NCBI GenBank assembly: GCA_016789705.1
Contig: JAEUQR010000100.1
Span: forward strand, 1 to 59,990
Direction of reading: 5' to 3'
Source of the DNA: Acidobacteriota bacterium
GTDB lineage: Bacteria; Acidobacteriota; Vicinamibacteria; Vicinamibacterales; UBA2999
Length of the DNA stretch: 59,990 nt
The translations under genes and the position numbers were made by a program. Under the pieces are notes generated by a model. The model was given only the letters and a program-made list of their open reading frames with translations. It was not told the DNA's origin and ran no database searches. Below, in pieces: positions 26,703-36,243 of this stretch; position 1 is the first letter of the stretch; every line of letters begins with the position of its first letter.

Positions 26703-28412
26703 ATGACGGACCTCGCCACCCGCCCCTGGACTCGATTCTATGCGCCTTCGACGGCGCAGGACCTGGGGCCGCGTCCCTGGGGCACGGTGGCCGCGCTCGT
26801 GCGGGAGTCGGCCCGCAAGTACGCCACGAACGAAGCCTTCACGCTCCTGCTGCCGAATGGCACCCGTGGCGCCCTGACGTTCGCCGACGTGGACCGCCTG
26901 TCGGACGCCTTCGCCGTGTACCTGCGGGAGGTGGCCGGCTTCGCCGCCGGTGACCGCCTGGCCGTGCAGATGCCGAACTGCCTCGCCTATCCCGTCGTGG
27001 TGTTCGGGGCGATGAAGGCCGGGCTCATCACGGTGAACACGAATCCGCTCTACACCGCGCCCGAGATGGAGCACCAGTTCGCCGACAGCGGTGCGACCGG
27101 GCTCGTCGTCATCGACCTCTTCGCCGACAAGGTGGCGCAGGTGCTGCCGAAGACGGCGATCCGCACGGTGGTCGTGGTCACGATTGGGGACCTGCTGCCG
27201 TTGGTCTCGCGCACCCTGGTGCGCGTCGTCCAGAAGTACGTGAAGAAGCAGGTGCCGAAGGCCACCTTCGCGGCCACGAGCTTCGATCGCGCCATCGCCG
27301 AGGGGAGGCGGAAGCTCGAGTCGGGAGCCGACCCGCGGGTCTATCTCGAGGGCGCCGGCGAAGACCGTGTCGCCACGCTGCAGTACACCGGCGGCACGAC
27401 CGGTGTCAGCAAGGGCGCCGTGCTCACCGAAGGCAACCTGCTCGCCAACGTCGCCCAGTGCATCGAGGTGTGGAAGCCCGGCGTCATTGAAGGCCGCGAG
27501 ACGGTGGTGACGGCGCTGCCGCTGTACCACATCTTCGCGTTCACGGCGAACCTGATGGTGTTCTTCGCCTTCGGCGGGCGCAACATCCTCATTCCGAGTC
27601 CGCGGCCGCTCGCCAACCTGAGGCAGGCGATCACGACCGAAGGCGCGACCTGGCTCACCGGCGTCAACACCCTGTTTGCCGGCCTGATGCACGAAGAGTG
27701 GTTCAGGACGCACACGGGCTTCAGCCTCAAGGGCACGGTGGCCGGCGGCATGGCGCTCGTGCCGGCCGTGGGCGAACGCTGGGAGGCGATGACGAAGACG
27801 CCGATGTACCAGGGCTACGGCCTGACCGAGACCTCGCCCGTCGTGTCGCTCGTGCCTTTCCATCGCAACAAGCGTGAGTCGATCGGCGCGCCGGTGCCGG
27901 GCACCGACATCCGCGTCGTCGATGCGGAAGGCAACGACGTGCCGTCCGGGCAGCCCGGCGAACTGCTGGTCAAGGGGCCGCAGGTGATGCACGGCTACTG
28001 GCAGCGGCCCGACGAGACCGCGCGAGTGCTGCGCGACGGCTGGCTCGCGACCGGCGACATCGCCTCGGTGGACGAGGATGGCTACGTCTACATCGTCGAC
28101 CGCAAGAAGGACATGATCCTCGTGAGCGGCTTCAACGTGTATCCGAACGAAGTCGAGGCAGTGCTCGCCGCGCACCCGGGCGTGGCCGAAGTGGCGGTCG
28201 TCGGCACGCCCGACGAAACCGCCGGCGAGATCGTGTGCGCGTTCATCGTGCGCAAGGACCCGACGCTCACCGAGCAGGCGTTGCGCGAGCACTGCCGCCA
28301 GTCGCTCACCGCCTACAAGGTGCCGAAGGTCGTGCACTTCAGGGACGATCTGCCGAAGTCGCCCGTCGGCAAGGTGCTGCGCAGGGATCTGCGCGACCTC
28401 GCCGCCCGCTAG
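26703..28412 (+). CDS. fadD: long-chain acyl-CoA synthetase
   Basis: The 569-residue ANL-superfamily ligase has the AMP-binding P-loop TLQYTGGTTGVSKGAVLTEG, GVNTLFAGLMHEEWF, the adenylate motif GYGLTETSPVVS, DGWLATGDIASVDEDGYVYI, the hinge IVDRKKDMILVSGFNVYPNE and the C-terminal catalytic Lys in PKSPVGKVLRRDLRD. This is the FadD pattern: ATP-dependent activation of long-chain fatty acids to acyl-CoA, at or near the inner membrane. It stands alone, with the next gene starting 11 bases later, possibly in the same transcript. Confidence 0.95.
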   Translation: MTDLATRPWTRFYAPSTAQDLGPRPWGTVAALVRESARKYATNEAFTLLLPNGTRGALTFADVDRLSDAFAVYLREVAGFAAGDRLAVQMPNCLAYPVVVFGAMKAGLITVNTNPLYTAPEMEHQFADSGATGLVVIDLFADKVAQVLPKTAIRTVVVVTIGDLLPLVSRTLVRVVQKYVKKQVPKATFAATSFDRAIAEGRRKLESGADPRVYLEGAGEDRVATLQYTGGTTGVSKGAVLTEGNLLANVAQCIEVWKPGVIEGRETVVTALPLYHIFAFTANLMVFFAFGGRNILIPSPRPLANLRQAITTEGATWLTGVNTLFAGLMHEEWFRTHTGFSLKGTVAGGMALVPAVGERWEAMTKTPMYQGYGLTETSPVVSLVPFHRNKRESIGAPVPGTDIRVVDAEGNDVPSGQPGELLVKGPQVMHGYWQRPDETARVLRDGWLATGDIASVDEDGYVYIVDRKKDMILVSGFNVYPNEVEAVLAAHPGVAEVAVVGTPDETAGEIVCAFIVRKDPTLTEQALREHCRQSLTAYKVPKVVHFRDDLPKSPVGKVLRRDLRDLAAR

Positions 28413-28423
28413 CCGCGTTCCCC

Positions 28424-29374
28424 ATGGACAATCTCTGCCACGGTCTCGCCGGCCTCGCCATGGGGCACGCCGGCCTCAAACGCCGCACGCCGCTTGCGCT
28501 CACCACCCTCGTGCTTGCGGCCAACGCGCCCGACATCGACATCGTCGTCGTCGCCACCGAGACCCTCGCCGTGTACTTCCGCCGCGGCTGGACGCACGGT
28601 CCGCCGGCGATGCTGGTGCTGCCGATTGCGCTCACCGCGCTCGTCGTCGCCTTCGACCGGTTCGTGCGGCAACGGCGCACGCCGGCGCCACCGCCGGTCG
28701 TGCCGCGTGAGGTGCTGTTCGTGGCCGCGCTCGGCACCTGGTCGCATCCGCTGCTCGATTACATGAACAGCTACGGCATCCGCCTGCTGATGCCGCTCTC
28801 GGGGCAGTGGTTCTACGGCGACGCGCTCTACATCGTGGACCCCTGGCTCACGCTGCTGCTCGGCATCGGCGCGTGGGTGGCCTGGAAGGGCCGCGGTGGG
28901 GCTGAGCGCGGCCGCCGAGTGGCGCGCATCGCGCTCATCGCGGCCACGCTCTACGTGGGCGGCATGTACGCGTCGAACCTGTGGGCGCGCACGGCCGTGG
29001 CGGAGGGCCTGGCACGGGCCGGCCGCGGCGACGCCCGTTTCATGGTCACGCCCGTGGCCGTCAATCCGTTCCGGCGCGAGGTGCTCGCGGACCTCGGCGA
29101 TCGCTACGAGAAGGGCGTCGTGACGTTCACGCCGTGGCCGCAGTTCCGGCCGGCGGGCTACGGTGTGGACGTGCATGCCGACGATCCGGCGGCGCGGGCG
29201 GCCGCCGCGACCGCCCTCGGCCGGCAGTACCTGACGTGGTCGCGCTTTCCGTTCTACGTCATCGAGCGGAGCGTCGAGGGCACCGTCGTCTACCTCAACG
29301 ACGCGCGATACTCCGGCCCTTCCGGGCGCGACGGCTGGGCCGGTCTGCGGATTCCCGTCGTCCCCGCGCGGTGA
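28424..29374 (+). CDS. YdjM/DUF457-like membrane metal-dependent hydrolase
   Basis: The 316-residue protein matches the YdjM-type 'LexA-binding membrane' hydrolases. It opens MDNLCHGLAGLAMGHAGLKR with the first His, has ANAPDIDIVV and FRRGWTHGPPAMLVLP (metal-binding Asp/His set), then GTWSHPLLDYMNSYG and several transmembrane helices. A soluble C-terminal part (about 205-316) follows. The reaction of this family is not established. ATG 28424 is chosen at the first conserved motif. It lies 11 bases after fadD and 32 before the next gene. Confidence 0.85.
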   Translation: MDNLCHGLAGLAMGHAGLKRRTPLALTTLVLAANAPDIDIVVVATETLAVYFRRGWTHGPPAMLVLPIALTALVVAFDRFVRQRRTPAPPPVVPREVLFVAALGTWSHPLLDYMNSYGIRLLMPLSGQWFYGDALYIVDPWLTLLLGIGAWVAWKGRGGAERGRRVARIALIAATLYVGGMYASNLWARTAVAEGLARAGRGDARFMVTPVAVNPFRREVLADLGDRYEKGVVTFTPWPQFRPAGYGVDVHADDPAARAAAATALGRQYLTWSRFPFYVIERSVEGTVVYLNDARYSGPSGRDGWAGLRIPVVPAR

Positions 29375-29393
29375 CGCGCCGCCCGGCGCCCAC

Positions 29394-29399
29394 TACAAT
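29394..29399 (+). promoter_or_regulatory. -10 element TACAAT, leaderless layout
   Basis: TACAAT ends 7 bases before ATG 29407 and overlaps the alternative ATG at 29398. This spacing favours 29407 as the true start. Confidence 0.55.
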
Positions 29400-29406
29400 G
29401 AGAGGC

Positions 29407-30318
29407 ATGCGCGCGCTGCCGCTTCCGCTCGCCCTCCTCACGCTCGTGCTCGCGATGCCCGCCATGGTGGGCGCGTGGGGATTCGCCGCCCACCGCTACG
29501 TCGCCGAGCGCATGATTCCCCTGCTGCCGGCGGAACTGCGGCCGCTCTTCGAGGCGCGCAAGGCGTTCATCGTCGAACGTGTCGTCGATCCCGATCTCTG
29601 GCGCAACGTCGGCTGGGACGAGGAGCCGCCCAACCACTTCGTGGACCTTGACGCCGAACCCTACGGGGCCTATCCCTTCGAGGCGCTGCCGCGCGAGTAC
29701 GACAAGGCCGTGGAGAAGTTCGGCAGGGAGGTCGTGCATCGCGAGGGCACGCTGCCCTGGCGCACGGCGGAGTTCTACGGCCGGCTGCAGCGCGAGTTCG
29801 CGGCGCTCAAGCGTCCGGCGCCGTCGCCCTACGTGCTCGACAACATCGTGCTCTACGCCGCCGTGCTCACGCACTACGTGAGCGACGGTCACGTGCCGCT
29901 GCACGCGGTGAGGAACTACGACGGCCAGCTCACCGGCCAGCCGGGCGCGCACGGACGCTTCGAGAGCGATCTGTTCGAGCGCTACGAGTCGTCGCTCAGG
30001 GTGGTGCCCACGCCGCGGCCGCCGGTCACCGACGCCCGCGGCGAGATGTTCCGCATCCTGCTCGAGAGCCACCGCCTGGCCGCGCCCATGCTGGCCGCCG
30101 ACAAGGCCGCGGCCGCCGGGCGCGAGTACTACGACGACGGGTTCTACGAGGCCTTCAGGAAGACCGCGCTCCCCACGGTGGAGCAGCGCGTGGCGGATTC
30201 GATCGCCGCCTCGGCGGCCTTCATCGCCGGGGCGTGGGAGCAGGCGGGGAAGCCCGCCGTGCCACTGACCCTGTCGCGTCCGCCGCGGCGCGTGCCGGCG
30301 CCGGCGCCGCCGAAGTAA
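29407..30318 (+). CDS. exported zinc-dependent phospholipase C / S1-P1 nuclease-like enzyme
   Basis: The 303-residue protein has a clear signal peptide cleaved at VGA, leaving Trp24 as N-terminal residue (WGFAAHRYVA). Zinc-dependent phospholipase C and S1/P1 nucleases use such an N-terminal Trp and the following His as ligands. Further ligand-rich stretches are NHFVDLD, LTHYVSDGHVPLHAVRNYDG and HGRFESDLFERYE. It should act outside the inner membrane on phosphodiesters; whether lipid or nucleic acid is not decidable here. The C-terminus is Pro/Ala-rich. An in-frame ATG at 29398 is less likely given the promoter position. Confidence 0.85.
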   Translation: MRALPLPLALLTLVLAMPAMVGAWGFAAHRYVAERMIPLLPAELRPLFEARKAFIVERVVDPDLWRNVGWDEEPPNHFVDLDAEPYGAYPFEALPREYDKAVEKFGREVVHREGTLPWRTAEFYGRLQREFAALKRPAPSPYVLDNIVLYAAVLTHYVSDGHVPLHAVRNYDGQLTGQPGAHGRFESDLFERYESSLRVVPTPRPPVTDARGEMFRILLESHRLAAPMLAADKAAAAGREYYDDGFYEAFRKTALPTVEQRVADSIAASAAFIAGAWEQAGKPAVPLTLSRPPRRVPAPAPPK

Positions 30319-30325
30319 GCGCGGC

Positions 30326-31024
30326 ATGCAGGTGTTTCTCATTCCGATCGGCGCCGATGCCTACGAGCCGTACTACGAGCCCGTGGAGGGCGACGATGCG
30401 CCGGCCGTCGACGAGGGCGGTTTCATCGCCCGCCAGCGACGACGGCTCGCCGAGATGCTGCGCGAGGCTGAAGCCGAACGCCACCGCCGCCACGCGCCGG
30501 AAGGCGCGGCGGACGCCGAGGCGGCCAGCGGCTGGGGCGCCCGCATCAAGCGCAACGTGATGCGCTGGATCGTGGAGCGCGCGGCCGAACAGCGTCTGCT
30601 GTGGCACCTGCGCACGGCGGATGCCGCGACCCTGCACGCGCCCGACGATCTGGACTCGCACGAAGCGCTGTCGGTGCTCATCGGCGGACTGAAGCGCGAT
30701 GCGGATCGCCACTTCCGCTGGTTCCTCGTGAACCTCGTGCTGCTCATCGCCTCCGGCATCTTCTTCTTCATCCCCGGGCCGAATCTCATCGGCTACTACT
30801 TCACGTTCACGACCGTGGGCCACCTGCTGGCCTGGCGGGGCGCGTCGCGTGGCGGGGGGCGCGTGGCATGGCGGGTCACCCCGAGCGAAGATCTCACGGG
30901 TCTGCGTGCCGTGCTGCGCTTGCCGGCGGCCGAGAAGGAGACACGCCTGCAGGAACTCGCTGCCCGCCTCGGCCTGCAGCATCTCGCCACCTTCGTCGAG
31001 CGGCTGGCCATTCCATCCGCGTGA
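30326..31024 (+). CDS. membrane protein resembling mitochondrial K+/H+ exchange-related (KHE1) family
   Basis: The 232-residue protein starts [19 protein letters not shown], has a charged helical middle (about 40-125), one hydrophobic segment ([20 protein letters not shown], about 132-151), then [21 protein letters not shown] and a cytosolic-looking tail. The IPIG start and 'IPGPN.' followed by a Tyr/Phe- and His-rich stretch recall the Mit_KHE1 family (PF10173), known mostly from eukaryotes. That match is from memory and moderate. It begins 8 bases after the preceding gene and precedes lpxD, which has its own promoter. Confidence 0.6.
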   Translation: MQVFLIPIGADAYEPYYEPVEGDDAPAVDEGGFIARQRRRLAEMLREAEAERHRRHAPEGAADAEAASGWGARIKRNVMRWIVERAAEQRLLWHLRTADAATLHAPDDLDSHEALSVLIGGLKRDADRHFRWFLVNLVLLIASGIFFFIPGPNLIGYYFTFTTVGHLLAWRGASRGGGRVAWRVTPSEDLTGLRAVLRLPAAEKETRLQELAARLGLQHLATFVERLAIPSA

Positions 31025-31030
31025 TAGGCT
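31025..31030 (+). promoter_or_regulatory. -10 element TAGGCT upstream of lpxD, leaderless layout
   Basis: TAGGCT ends 7 bases before the GTG start of lpxD at 31038, with its first T one base after the stop codon of the previous gene. Confidence 0.45.
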
Positions 31031-31037
31031 GGCCGGC

Positions 31038-32081
31038 GTGACCCTGCAGGAGCTGGCCGAGCGTCTCGGCGCGCGACTCGACGGCGCGGGCGACGTGGTG
31101 GTGCACCGGGTGGCCGGTCTCGAGGCCGCCGGCCCGGGCGACGTGACGTTCCTTGCGAGCGCGGCCTACGCGGACCGCGTCGCGGCCACGCGCGCCTCGG
31201 CGATCATCCTCGGCGCGCACGGCAGCGCGCCCTGTGCCGTGCTGCGTGTGGCTGACCCGTATCTCGCCTTCGCGCGCGCGGCAGCGGCACTGGCGCCCCC
31301 CTCGACGCTGCCCGTCGGCGTGCACCCCTCGGCCGTCATCGCCGCCGACGCGGTGCTCGGTGACGGCGTGGGCATCGGCCCGCTCGCCGTCGTCGGCGCC
31401 GGCGCCGTGATTGGCGCCCGCACGGTCATCGACGCTCACGCGGTCATCGGCGCCGGTGCCGAGATTGGCCCGGACTGCGTGGTCCACGCCCACGTCTCGG
31501 TGCGCGAACGCTGCCGGCTGGGCGCCCGGGTGGTGCTCCAGAACGGCGTCGTCATCGGCGCCGACGGCTTTGGCTTCGCGCGCCGCCCCGATGGCACGCA
31601 CGAGAAGATCCCGCAGACCGCGCCGGTCGTGCTCGAAGACGATGTCGAAGTCGGCGCCAACACGACCATCGACCGCCCCGCCGTCGGCGAGACGCGGATC
31701 AAGGCCGGCGCCAAGATCGACAACCTCGTGCAGATCGCGCACGGTGTCGTGATCGGGGCGCGCACGCTGCTGGCGGCGCAGGTGGGAATCGCCGGCAGCA
31801 CGATCATTGGCGACGACGTGATGTTCGGCGGGCAGGTGGGCGTCGCCGGCCACATCACCGTGGGCGACGGCGTGAAGGCCACCGGCCAGACCGGCATCAC
31901 GAACTCGCTCGCGCCCGGCCTGTTCGTGTCGGGGCTGCCGGCCATCGACAACCGCGAGTGGCGCAAGGCGTCGGTGCTCGTGGGACGTCTGCCCGAGTTG
32001 CGGCGTCAACTCCTGCAGATGGAGCGCCGACTCGCGGCGCTCGAAGCGGCACACGGCGGCTCCGCAACCCCCGTGCCATAA
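31038..32081 (+). CDS. lpxD: UDP-3-O-acylglucosamine N-acyltransferase LpxD
   Basis: The 347-residue protein has the LpxD layout: an N-terminal uridine-binding domain ([31 protein letters not shown]), then a long left-handed beta helix of hexapeptide repeats from about residue 95, and a C-terminal helix. [12 protein letters not shown] and [14 protein letters not shown] (with the expected catalytic His) and [15 protein letters not shown] are diagnostic. It transfers a 3-hydroxyacyl chain from ACP in lipid A synthesis. The GTG at 31038 fits both the domain start and the promoter. lpxB follows after two M16 genes. Confidence 0.96.
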   Translation: MTLQELAERLGARLDGAGDVVVHRVAGLEAAGPGDVTFLASAAYADRVAATRASAIILGAHGSAPCAVLRVADPYLAFARAAAALAPPSTLPVGVHPSAVIAADAVLGDGVGIGPLAVVGAGAVIGARTVIDAHAVIGAGAEIGPDCVVHAHVSVRERCRLGARVVLQNGVVIGADGFGFARRPDGTHEKIPQTAPVVLEDDVEVGANTTIDRPAVGETRIKAGAKIDNLVQIAHGVVIGARTLLAAQVGIAGSTIIGDDVMFGGQVGVAGHITVGDGVKATGQTGITNSLAPGLFVSGLPAIDNREWRKASVLVGRLPELRRQLLQMERRLAALEAAHGGSATPVP

Positions 32082-32095
32082 TCGATCGACAGCCT

Positions 32096-33481
32096 ATGAC
32101 CACACTCGTCGCGCGGGTCGTCTCTTCTTTCCGGCGCCGCGCGCTCGCGGCCCTGGGCGTCGCGCTCGTGGCGGCCGGGGCGCTCTTCGTGCCGCTCGAG
32201 GCCGCGGTGGCGCCGCCCCGACTGCAGTACCAGCGCTTCACGCTGCCGAACGGGCTCACGGTGATCCTGCACTCCGACCGTTCGACGCCGATCGCGCACG
32301 TCCAGATCTGGTATCACGTCGGCTCGAAGAACGAACGGCCGGGCCGCACCGGCTTCGCCCACCTCTTCGAACACATGATGTTCAAGGGCTCGAAGAACGT
32401 CGAGCCCGAGCAGCACACCTCGATCGTGTCGTCGGTGGGCGGCCGCGCCAACGCCTACACGAACGAAGACGCGACGGTCTACTGGAACACCGTGCCGTCG
32501 CAGTACCTGCCCCTCGTGCTGTGGATGGAAGCCGACCGCCTCGGGTCGCTGCGCATCGACGAGTCGACCTTCGTGAACGAACGCGAGGTCGTGAAGGAAG
32601 AGCGGCGCATGCGCGTCGACAACCAGCCCTTCGGCAACCTGAACGAACTGCTGTACAAGGCGGCCTTCACCACCCACCCTTACAAGAACCCGGTCATCGG
32701 CAGCATGGCCGACCTCGACGCGGCGACCATCGACGACGTCCGCGCGTTTTTCAACACCTTCTACATCCCGGCGAACGCCACCGTCGTCATCGCCGGGGAC
32801 TTCGACGTGGCCGAGACGACGGATCTCGTTACGCGCTACTTCGGCCGCATCCCGGCCGGCGCCGGCAAGGTGCCGCGCGACATCGCGCCCGAGCCGGTGC
32901 CGGCGGCGGAGAAGCGCTTCACGCTCGAGGAAGCCTGGCCGCTGCCGGCCGTGATCGTGGCGCACCACATCACCTACGACGGCCACCCCGATTCCTATCC
33001 GCTGCACGTGCTGGCGAAGGTGCTCTCCGACGGCAACAGCTCGCGCATCTTCCGCAGCCTCGTCTACGACAAGCGTCTGGCGGTGGCCGCGTTCGGCAGC
33101 GCCAACCTCATCGAGCACCCGAACCTCTTCTACGCGGTGGCGCTCGTGGCGCCGGGGCAGTCGCCGGAGGCCGTGGAAAAGGCGCTCATCGCCGAGCTCG
33201 ACAAGGCCGCCGCCGACGGCGTGACCGACCGCGAACTGCAGCGCGCCAAGAACCAGTTCGCCCGCGACTACATCCTGGGCCGCGAGTCGGTGCAGGCCAA
33301 GGCCGGCGTGCTCGCGCACGCCGAAGTGCTGCACGCCGACATCGCGACGGCGGATGGCGAATTCGCCATCTTCCAGAACATGGCGCGCGCCGACGTCCAG
33401 CGCGTGGCGAAGAAGTACTTCACGACCGGGTCGCGCGTGGTCATGCACGTGCGGCCGAAGACCGGGGGCAGCCGCCCATGA
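32096..33481 (+). CDS. M16 zinc peptidase, catalytic member of a pair
   Basis: The 461-residue protein has an N-terminal hydrophobic signal or anchor (about 15-37), then the M16 fold. The inverted zinc motif HLFEH is at residues 89-93 inside GRTGFAHLFEHMMFKGS, with the downstream Glu ligand region in NEREVVKEERRM. The second, inactive-like half contains SSRIFRSLVYDKRLA. Such peptidases degrade peptides in the periplasm or at the membrane. ATG 32096 is supported by the signal sequence. The stop overlaps the next M16 gene by 4 bases. Confidence 0.93.
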   Translation: MTTLVARVVSSFRRRALAALGVALVAAGALFVPLEAAVAPPRLQYQRFTLPNGLTVILHSDRSTPIAHVQIWYHVGSKNERPGRTGFAHLFEHMMFKGSKNVEPEQHTSIVSSVGGRANAYTNEDATVYWNTVPSQYLPLVLWMEADRLGSLRIDESTFVNEREVVKEERRMRVDNQPFGNLNELLYKAAFTTHPYKNPVIGSMADLDAATIDDVRAFFNTFYIPANATVVIAGDFDVAETTDLVTRYFGRIPAGAGKVPRDIAPEPVPAAEKRFTLEEAWPLPAVIVAHHITYDGHPDSYPLHVLAKVLSDGNSSRIFRSLVYDKRLAVAAFGSANLIEHPNLFYAVALVAPGQSPEAVEKALIAELDKAAADGVTDRELQRAKNQFARDYILGRESVQAKAGVLAHAEVLHADIATADGEFAIFQNMARADVQRVAKKYFTTGSRVVMHVRPKTGGSRP

Positions 33482-35004
33482 GCCGTCGAGCGTTCCACAT
33501 CGTCCAGACCTCGCTGCTGGCGTCGATCGCCGTGCTGGTCACGTCGGTCGGCCTGTCGGCCGGACAGGGCCCGCGCCTGCCGATGGTGGCCGACGCGCTG
33601 CGCTGGCCCACCGAGCGGCCGCCGCGTCCGCTCGCCGCGAAGAAGGTCACGTTTCCCCCCTACGAAATCCGCACGCTGCCGAACGGCCTCAAGGTCGTGC
33701 TGGTCAGCCAGAACGAGCAGCCGATCGTGAGCGCGCGCATGCTCGTGCGCGCCGGCGCCGCGCAGGATCCGAAAGGCAAGGAAGGCCTGGCGATGCTGAC
33801 GGCGGCGCTGCTCGATCAGGGCACCGCCTCGCGCAGTTCGGCCCAGATTGCCGAAGAGATCGACTTCATGGGCGGGCTCCTCGGCAGCGGCGCCGGCACC
33901 GACCTCAGCTTCGTGAACACCGTCAGCATGTCCGACGGCCTCGGCCAGGCGCTCGACCTGATGAGTGACGTCGTGCGGGCCCCCGCCTTCGCGGAGGCGG
34001 AAATCGAACGTCAGCGCCAGCAGGCGCTCTCGTCGCTCACCGTGGCCGCCGATGACCCCGACACGGTGGCCTCGCAGGTGATCGACCGGCTGGTGTTCGG
34101 CTTCCATCCCTATGGCATGCCGTCGGGCGGCACCGTCTCGTCGCTCTCGTCGCTCACGCGCCAGGACTTCGTCACGTTCCACAAGTCCTGGTTCGTGCCG
34201 AACAACGCGCTCATCGCGATCGTCGGCGATGTCACGCCCGATGCCGCCTTCGCGCAGGTGCAGCGCGTGTTCGGTGACTGGGCGCAGGCACCGGTACCCG
34301 CCTTCGCGCCCATGGACCCGCCGCCGCCGGTCAAGCGCCTCATCGTGATCGACAAGCCGGGCTCGGTGCAGACCGAAATCCGCGCCGGCCATCTGGCCTT
34401 CGAACGCCGCCATGCCGATCACCTCGTCATGGATCAGGTGGTCAAGATCCTTGGCGGGGAAGGCGGCAACCGCCTCCAGCAGGTGCTGCGCACGCAGAAG
34501 GCCCTCACCTACGGCGCCTCGGCCGACCTCGACGCCTACAAGCTCACCGGCGCGGTCATCGCCGAAACCGACACGCGCACGGAAGCCACGGCCGAGGCCG
34601 TGCGCACCGTGGTGGACGAGTTCTTCCGCCTGCAGCGCGAACGCGTCTACGAGGGCGAACTCGAAGGCGCGCAGGACTTCCTCGCCGGCAGCTTTCCGCT
34701 GTCGATCGAGTCGCCGGACGCGATTGCCACACGCGTGCTCAACCAGCTCTTCTACGATCTGCCGCTCGAGGATCTTCCGGCCTACCCGGAACGCGTGCGG
34801 TCGGTCACGGTCGACGACGTGCAGCGCGTCGCGAAGAGCTGGCTCAAGCCGTCGTCGCTGTCGGTCGTGCTCGTCGGTGACGCCGACCGCTTCATGAAAG
34901 ACCTGGCCGGGGCCGGCTTCTCGAGTGTCGAGCGCATTCCCATCGAGCAGCTCGACCTGACGTCCGCCGACCTGCGCCGCGCCCAGCGCGGCGCGCAGCA
35001 CTGA
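33478..35004 (+). CDS. M16-family protein lacking the zinc motif, non-catalytic partner
   Basis: The 508-residue protein has a signal peptide (cleavage near LSAGQ, about residue 29) and both M16 halves. Where HxxEH should stand it reads GLAMLTAALLDQGT, so the zinc ligands are absent. The C-terminal half keeps RLQQVLRTQKALTYGASADL, the strand that shapes the substrate chamber. In known M16B enzymes an active and an inactive subunit form a heterodimer, and the ATGA overlap with 32096-33481 fits that. It is followed by lpxB 29 bases later. Confidence 0.92.
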   Translation: MSRRAFHIVQTSLLASIAVLVTSVGLSAGQGPRLPMVADALRWPTERPPRPLAAKKVTFPPYEIRTLPNGLKVVLVSQNEQPIVSARMLVRAGAAQDPKGKEGLAMLTAALLDQGTASRSSAQIAEEIDFMGGLLGSGAGTDLSFVNTVSMSDGLGQALDLMSDVVRAPAFAEAEIERQRQQALSSLTVAADDPDTVASQVIDRLVFGFHPYGMPSGGTVSSLSSLTRQDFVTFHKSWFVPNNALIAIVGDVTPDAAFAQVQRVFGDWAQAPVPAFAPMDPPPPVKRLIVIDKPGSVQTEIRAGHLAFERRHADHLVMDQVVKILGGEGGNRLQQVLRTQKALTYGASADLDAYKLTGAVIAETDTRTEATAEAVRTVVDEFFRLQRERVYEGELEGAQDFLAGSFPLSIESPDAIATRVLNQLFYDLPLEDLPAYPERVRSVTVDDVQRVAKSWLKPSSLSVVLVGDADRFMKDLAGAGFSSVERIPIEQLDLTSADLRRAQRGAQH

Positions 35005-35033
35005 GCGGGCGCGCGCTGCTCCGGCCCCCTGCC

Positions 35034-36194
35034 ATGCGCGTGATGGTCTCGTGCGGTGAGCCGTCCGGCGATCTCTACGCCGGCGCCCTCGCGCGCGCGC
35101 TCGTCGAGCGCGAACCCGGGCTCGATGTCTTCGGCTTCGGCGGCCCGCTCTGCCGCGAGGCCGGCGTCCGCATGGTAGGCGAGTACACCGGGCTCTCGGT
35201 GACCGGGCTGACCGAAGCCCTGCGCGTGCTGCCGGCGACGTGGCGGATGATGCGGCGCCTCGTGGACGCGTGCGACGCGACGCGGCCCGACGCGCTCGTC
35301 GTCGTCGACTATCCCGACTTCAACTTCCAGCTCATGAAGCGCGTGGCGGCCAAGGGCGTGCCGGTCGTCTACTACGTGACGCCGCAGCTCTGGGCGTGGC
35401 GGGCCGGACGCATGAAGGCGATGCAGCGCGATGTCACGCTGGCGCTGCCGATCTTCCCGTTCGAAGAAGCGCTCTACCAGCAGGCGGGCGTGCCCGTGCG
35501 GTTCCTCGGCCACCCGCTCGTGGACCGCGTGCCCGCGCCGAGCGCCGACCCGGTGGAGTCCGCGCGCCATCAGGCGGCCCTGCGCGCCGCGCTCGGGCTC
35601 GACGCCACGCGGCCCGTGGTCGCGCTCCTGCCGGGCAGCCGCCACAACGAACTCTCGCGTCTCGTGCCGGTCATCGCCGCGGCGCTGCCGGCGATTCGTG
35701 CGGTCGTGCCCGCGGTGCAGTTCGTGGTAGCCTGCGCGCCCGGACGTCGCCCCGACGAGTTCGCGGCGATTCTGGCGGCGGCCCCCGGCACGCCGATCGT
35801 GCAGCACCGCACCGACGACGTCCTCGCGGCGTCCGACGTCGTGGTCACGGCCTCCGGCACCGCCACCGCGCAGACGGCGCTGCACGAGCGGCCGATGGTC
35901 GTCATCTACAAGCTCTCGCCGCTCACCTACGCGCTCGGCAAGCCGCTCGTGACCGTCGACACCTACGCGATGGCAAATCTCATCGCCGGCGACCGCATCG
36001 TCCCCGAGCTCATCCAGGCGGGCTGCACGCCGGAGGCGGTGGCGGCCGAAACCGTGTCGTTCCTCCTCGACCGCGAGCGCTGGACGCGCACGCACGCGCG
36101 GCTCGCCGAAACGCGTGCCAAGCTCGGGCCGCCTGGCTCGACGGCGCGTGTCGCCGAGGCTGTGCTCGCGGTGGCGCGTCGGCCGCGCGTCTGA
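35034..36194 (+). CDS. lpxB: lipid-A-disaccharide synthase
   Basis: The 386-residue GT19 enzyme has the usual LpxB length and motifs: VSCGEPSGDLYAGAL (4-18), FGFGGPLCREAGVRMV, the YPDFNFQLMKR stretch, YYVTPQLWAWRAGRMKAM, the PVRFLGHPLVD motif, ALLPGSRHNELSRL and the ASGTATAQTAL donor-binding segment. It joins UDP-diacylglucosamine and lipid X at the inner membrane. The start at 35034 coincides with the first conserved motif. It is the last gene of the lpxD-M16-M16-lpxB run. Confidence 0.96.
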   Translation: MRVMVSCGEPSGDLYAGALARALVEREPGLDVFGFGGPLCREAGVRMVGEYTGLSVTGLTEALRVLPATWRMMRRLVDACDATRPDALVVVDYPDFNFQLMKRVAAKGVPVVYYVTPQLWAWRAGRMKAMQRDVTLALPIFPFEEALYQQAGVPVRFLGHPLVDRVPAPSADPVESARHQAALRAALGLDATRPVVALLPGSRHNELSRLVPVIAAALPAIRAVVPAVQFVVACAPGRRPDEFAAILAAAPGTPIVQHRTDDVLAASDVVVTASGTATAQTALHERPMVVIYKLSPLTYALGKPLVTVDTYAMANLIAGDRIVPELIQAGCTPEAVAAETVSFLLDRERWTRTHARLAETRAKLGPPGSTARVAEAVLAVARRPRV

Positions 36195-36231
36195 GGCCGG
36201 CCGGTCCGGCTGCCGCGGCGCACCCCCGAAG

Positions 36232-36237
36232 TAGACT
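36232..36237 (+). promoter_or_regulatory. -10 element TAGACT, leaderless layout
   Basis: TAGACT ends 6 bases before the ATG at 36244 and probably drives the coupled genes up to at least 38464. Confidence 0.55.
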
Positions 36238-36243
36238 CAGGGC

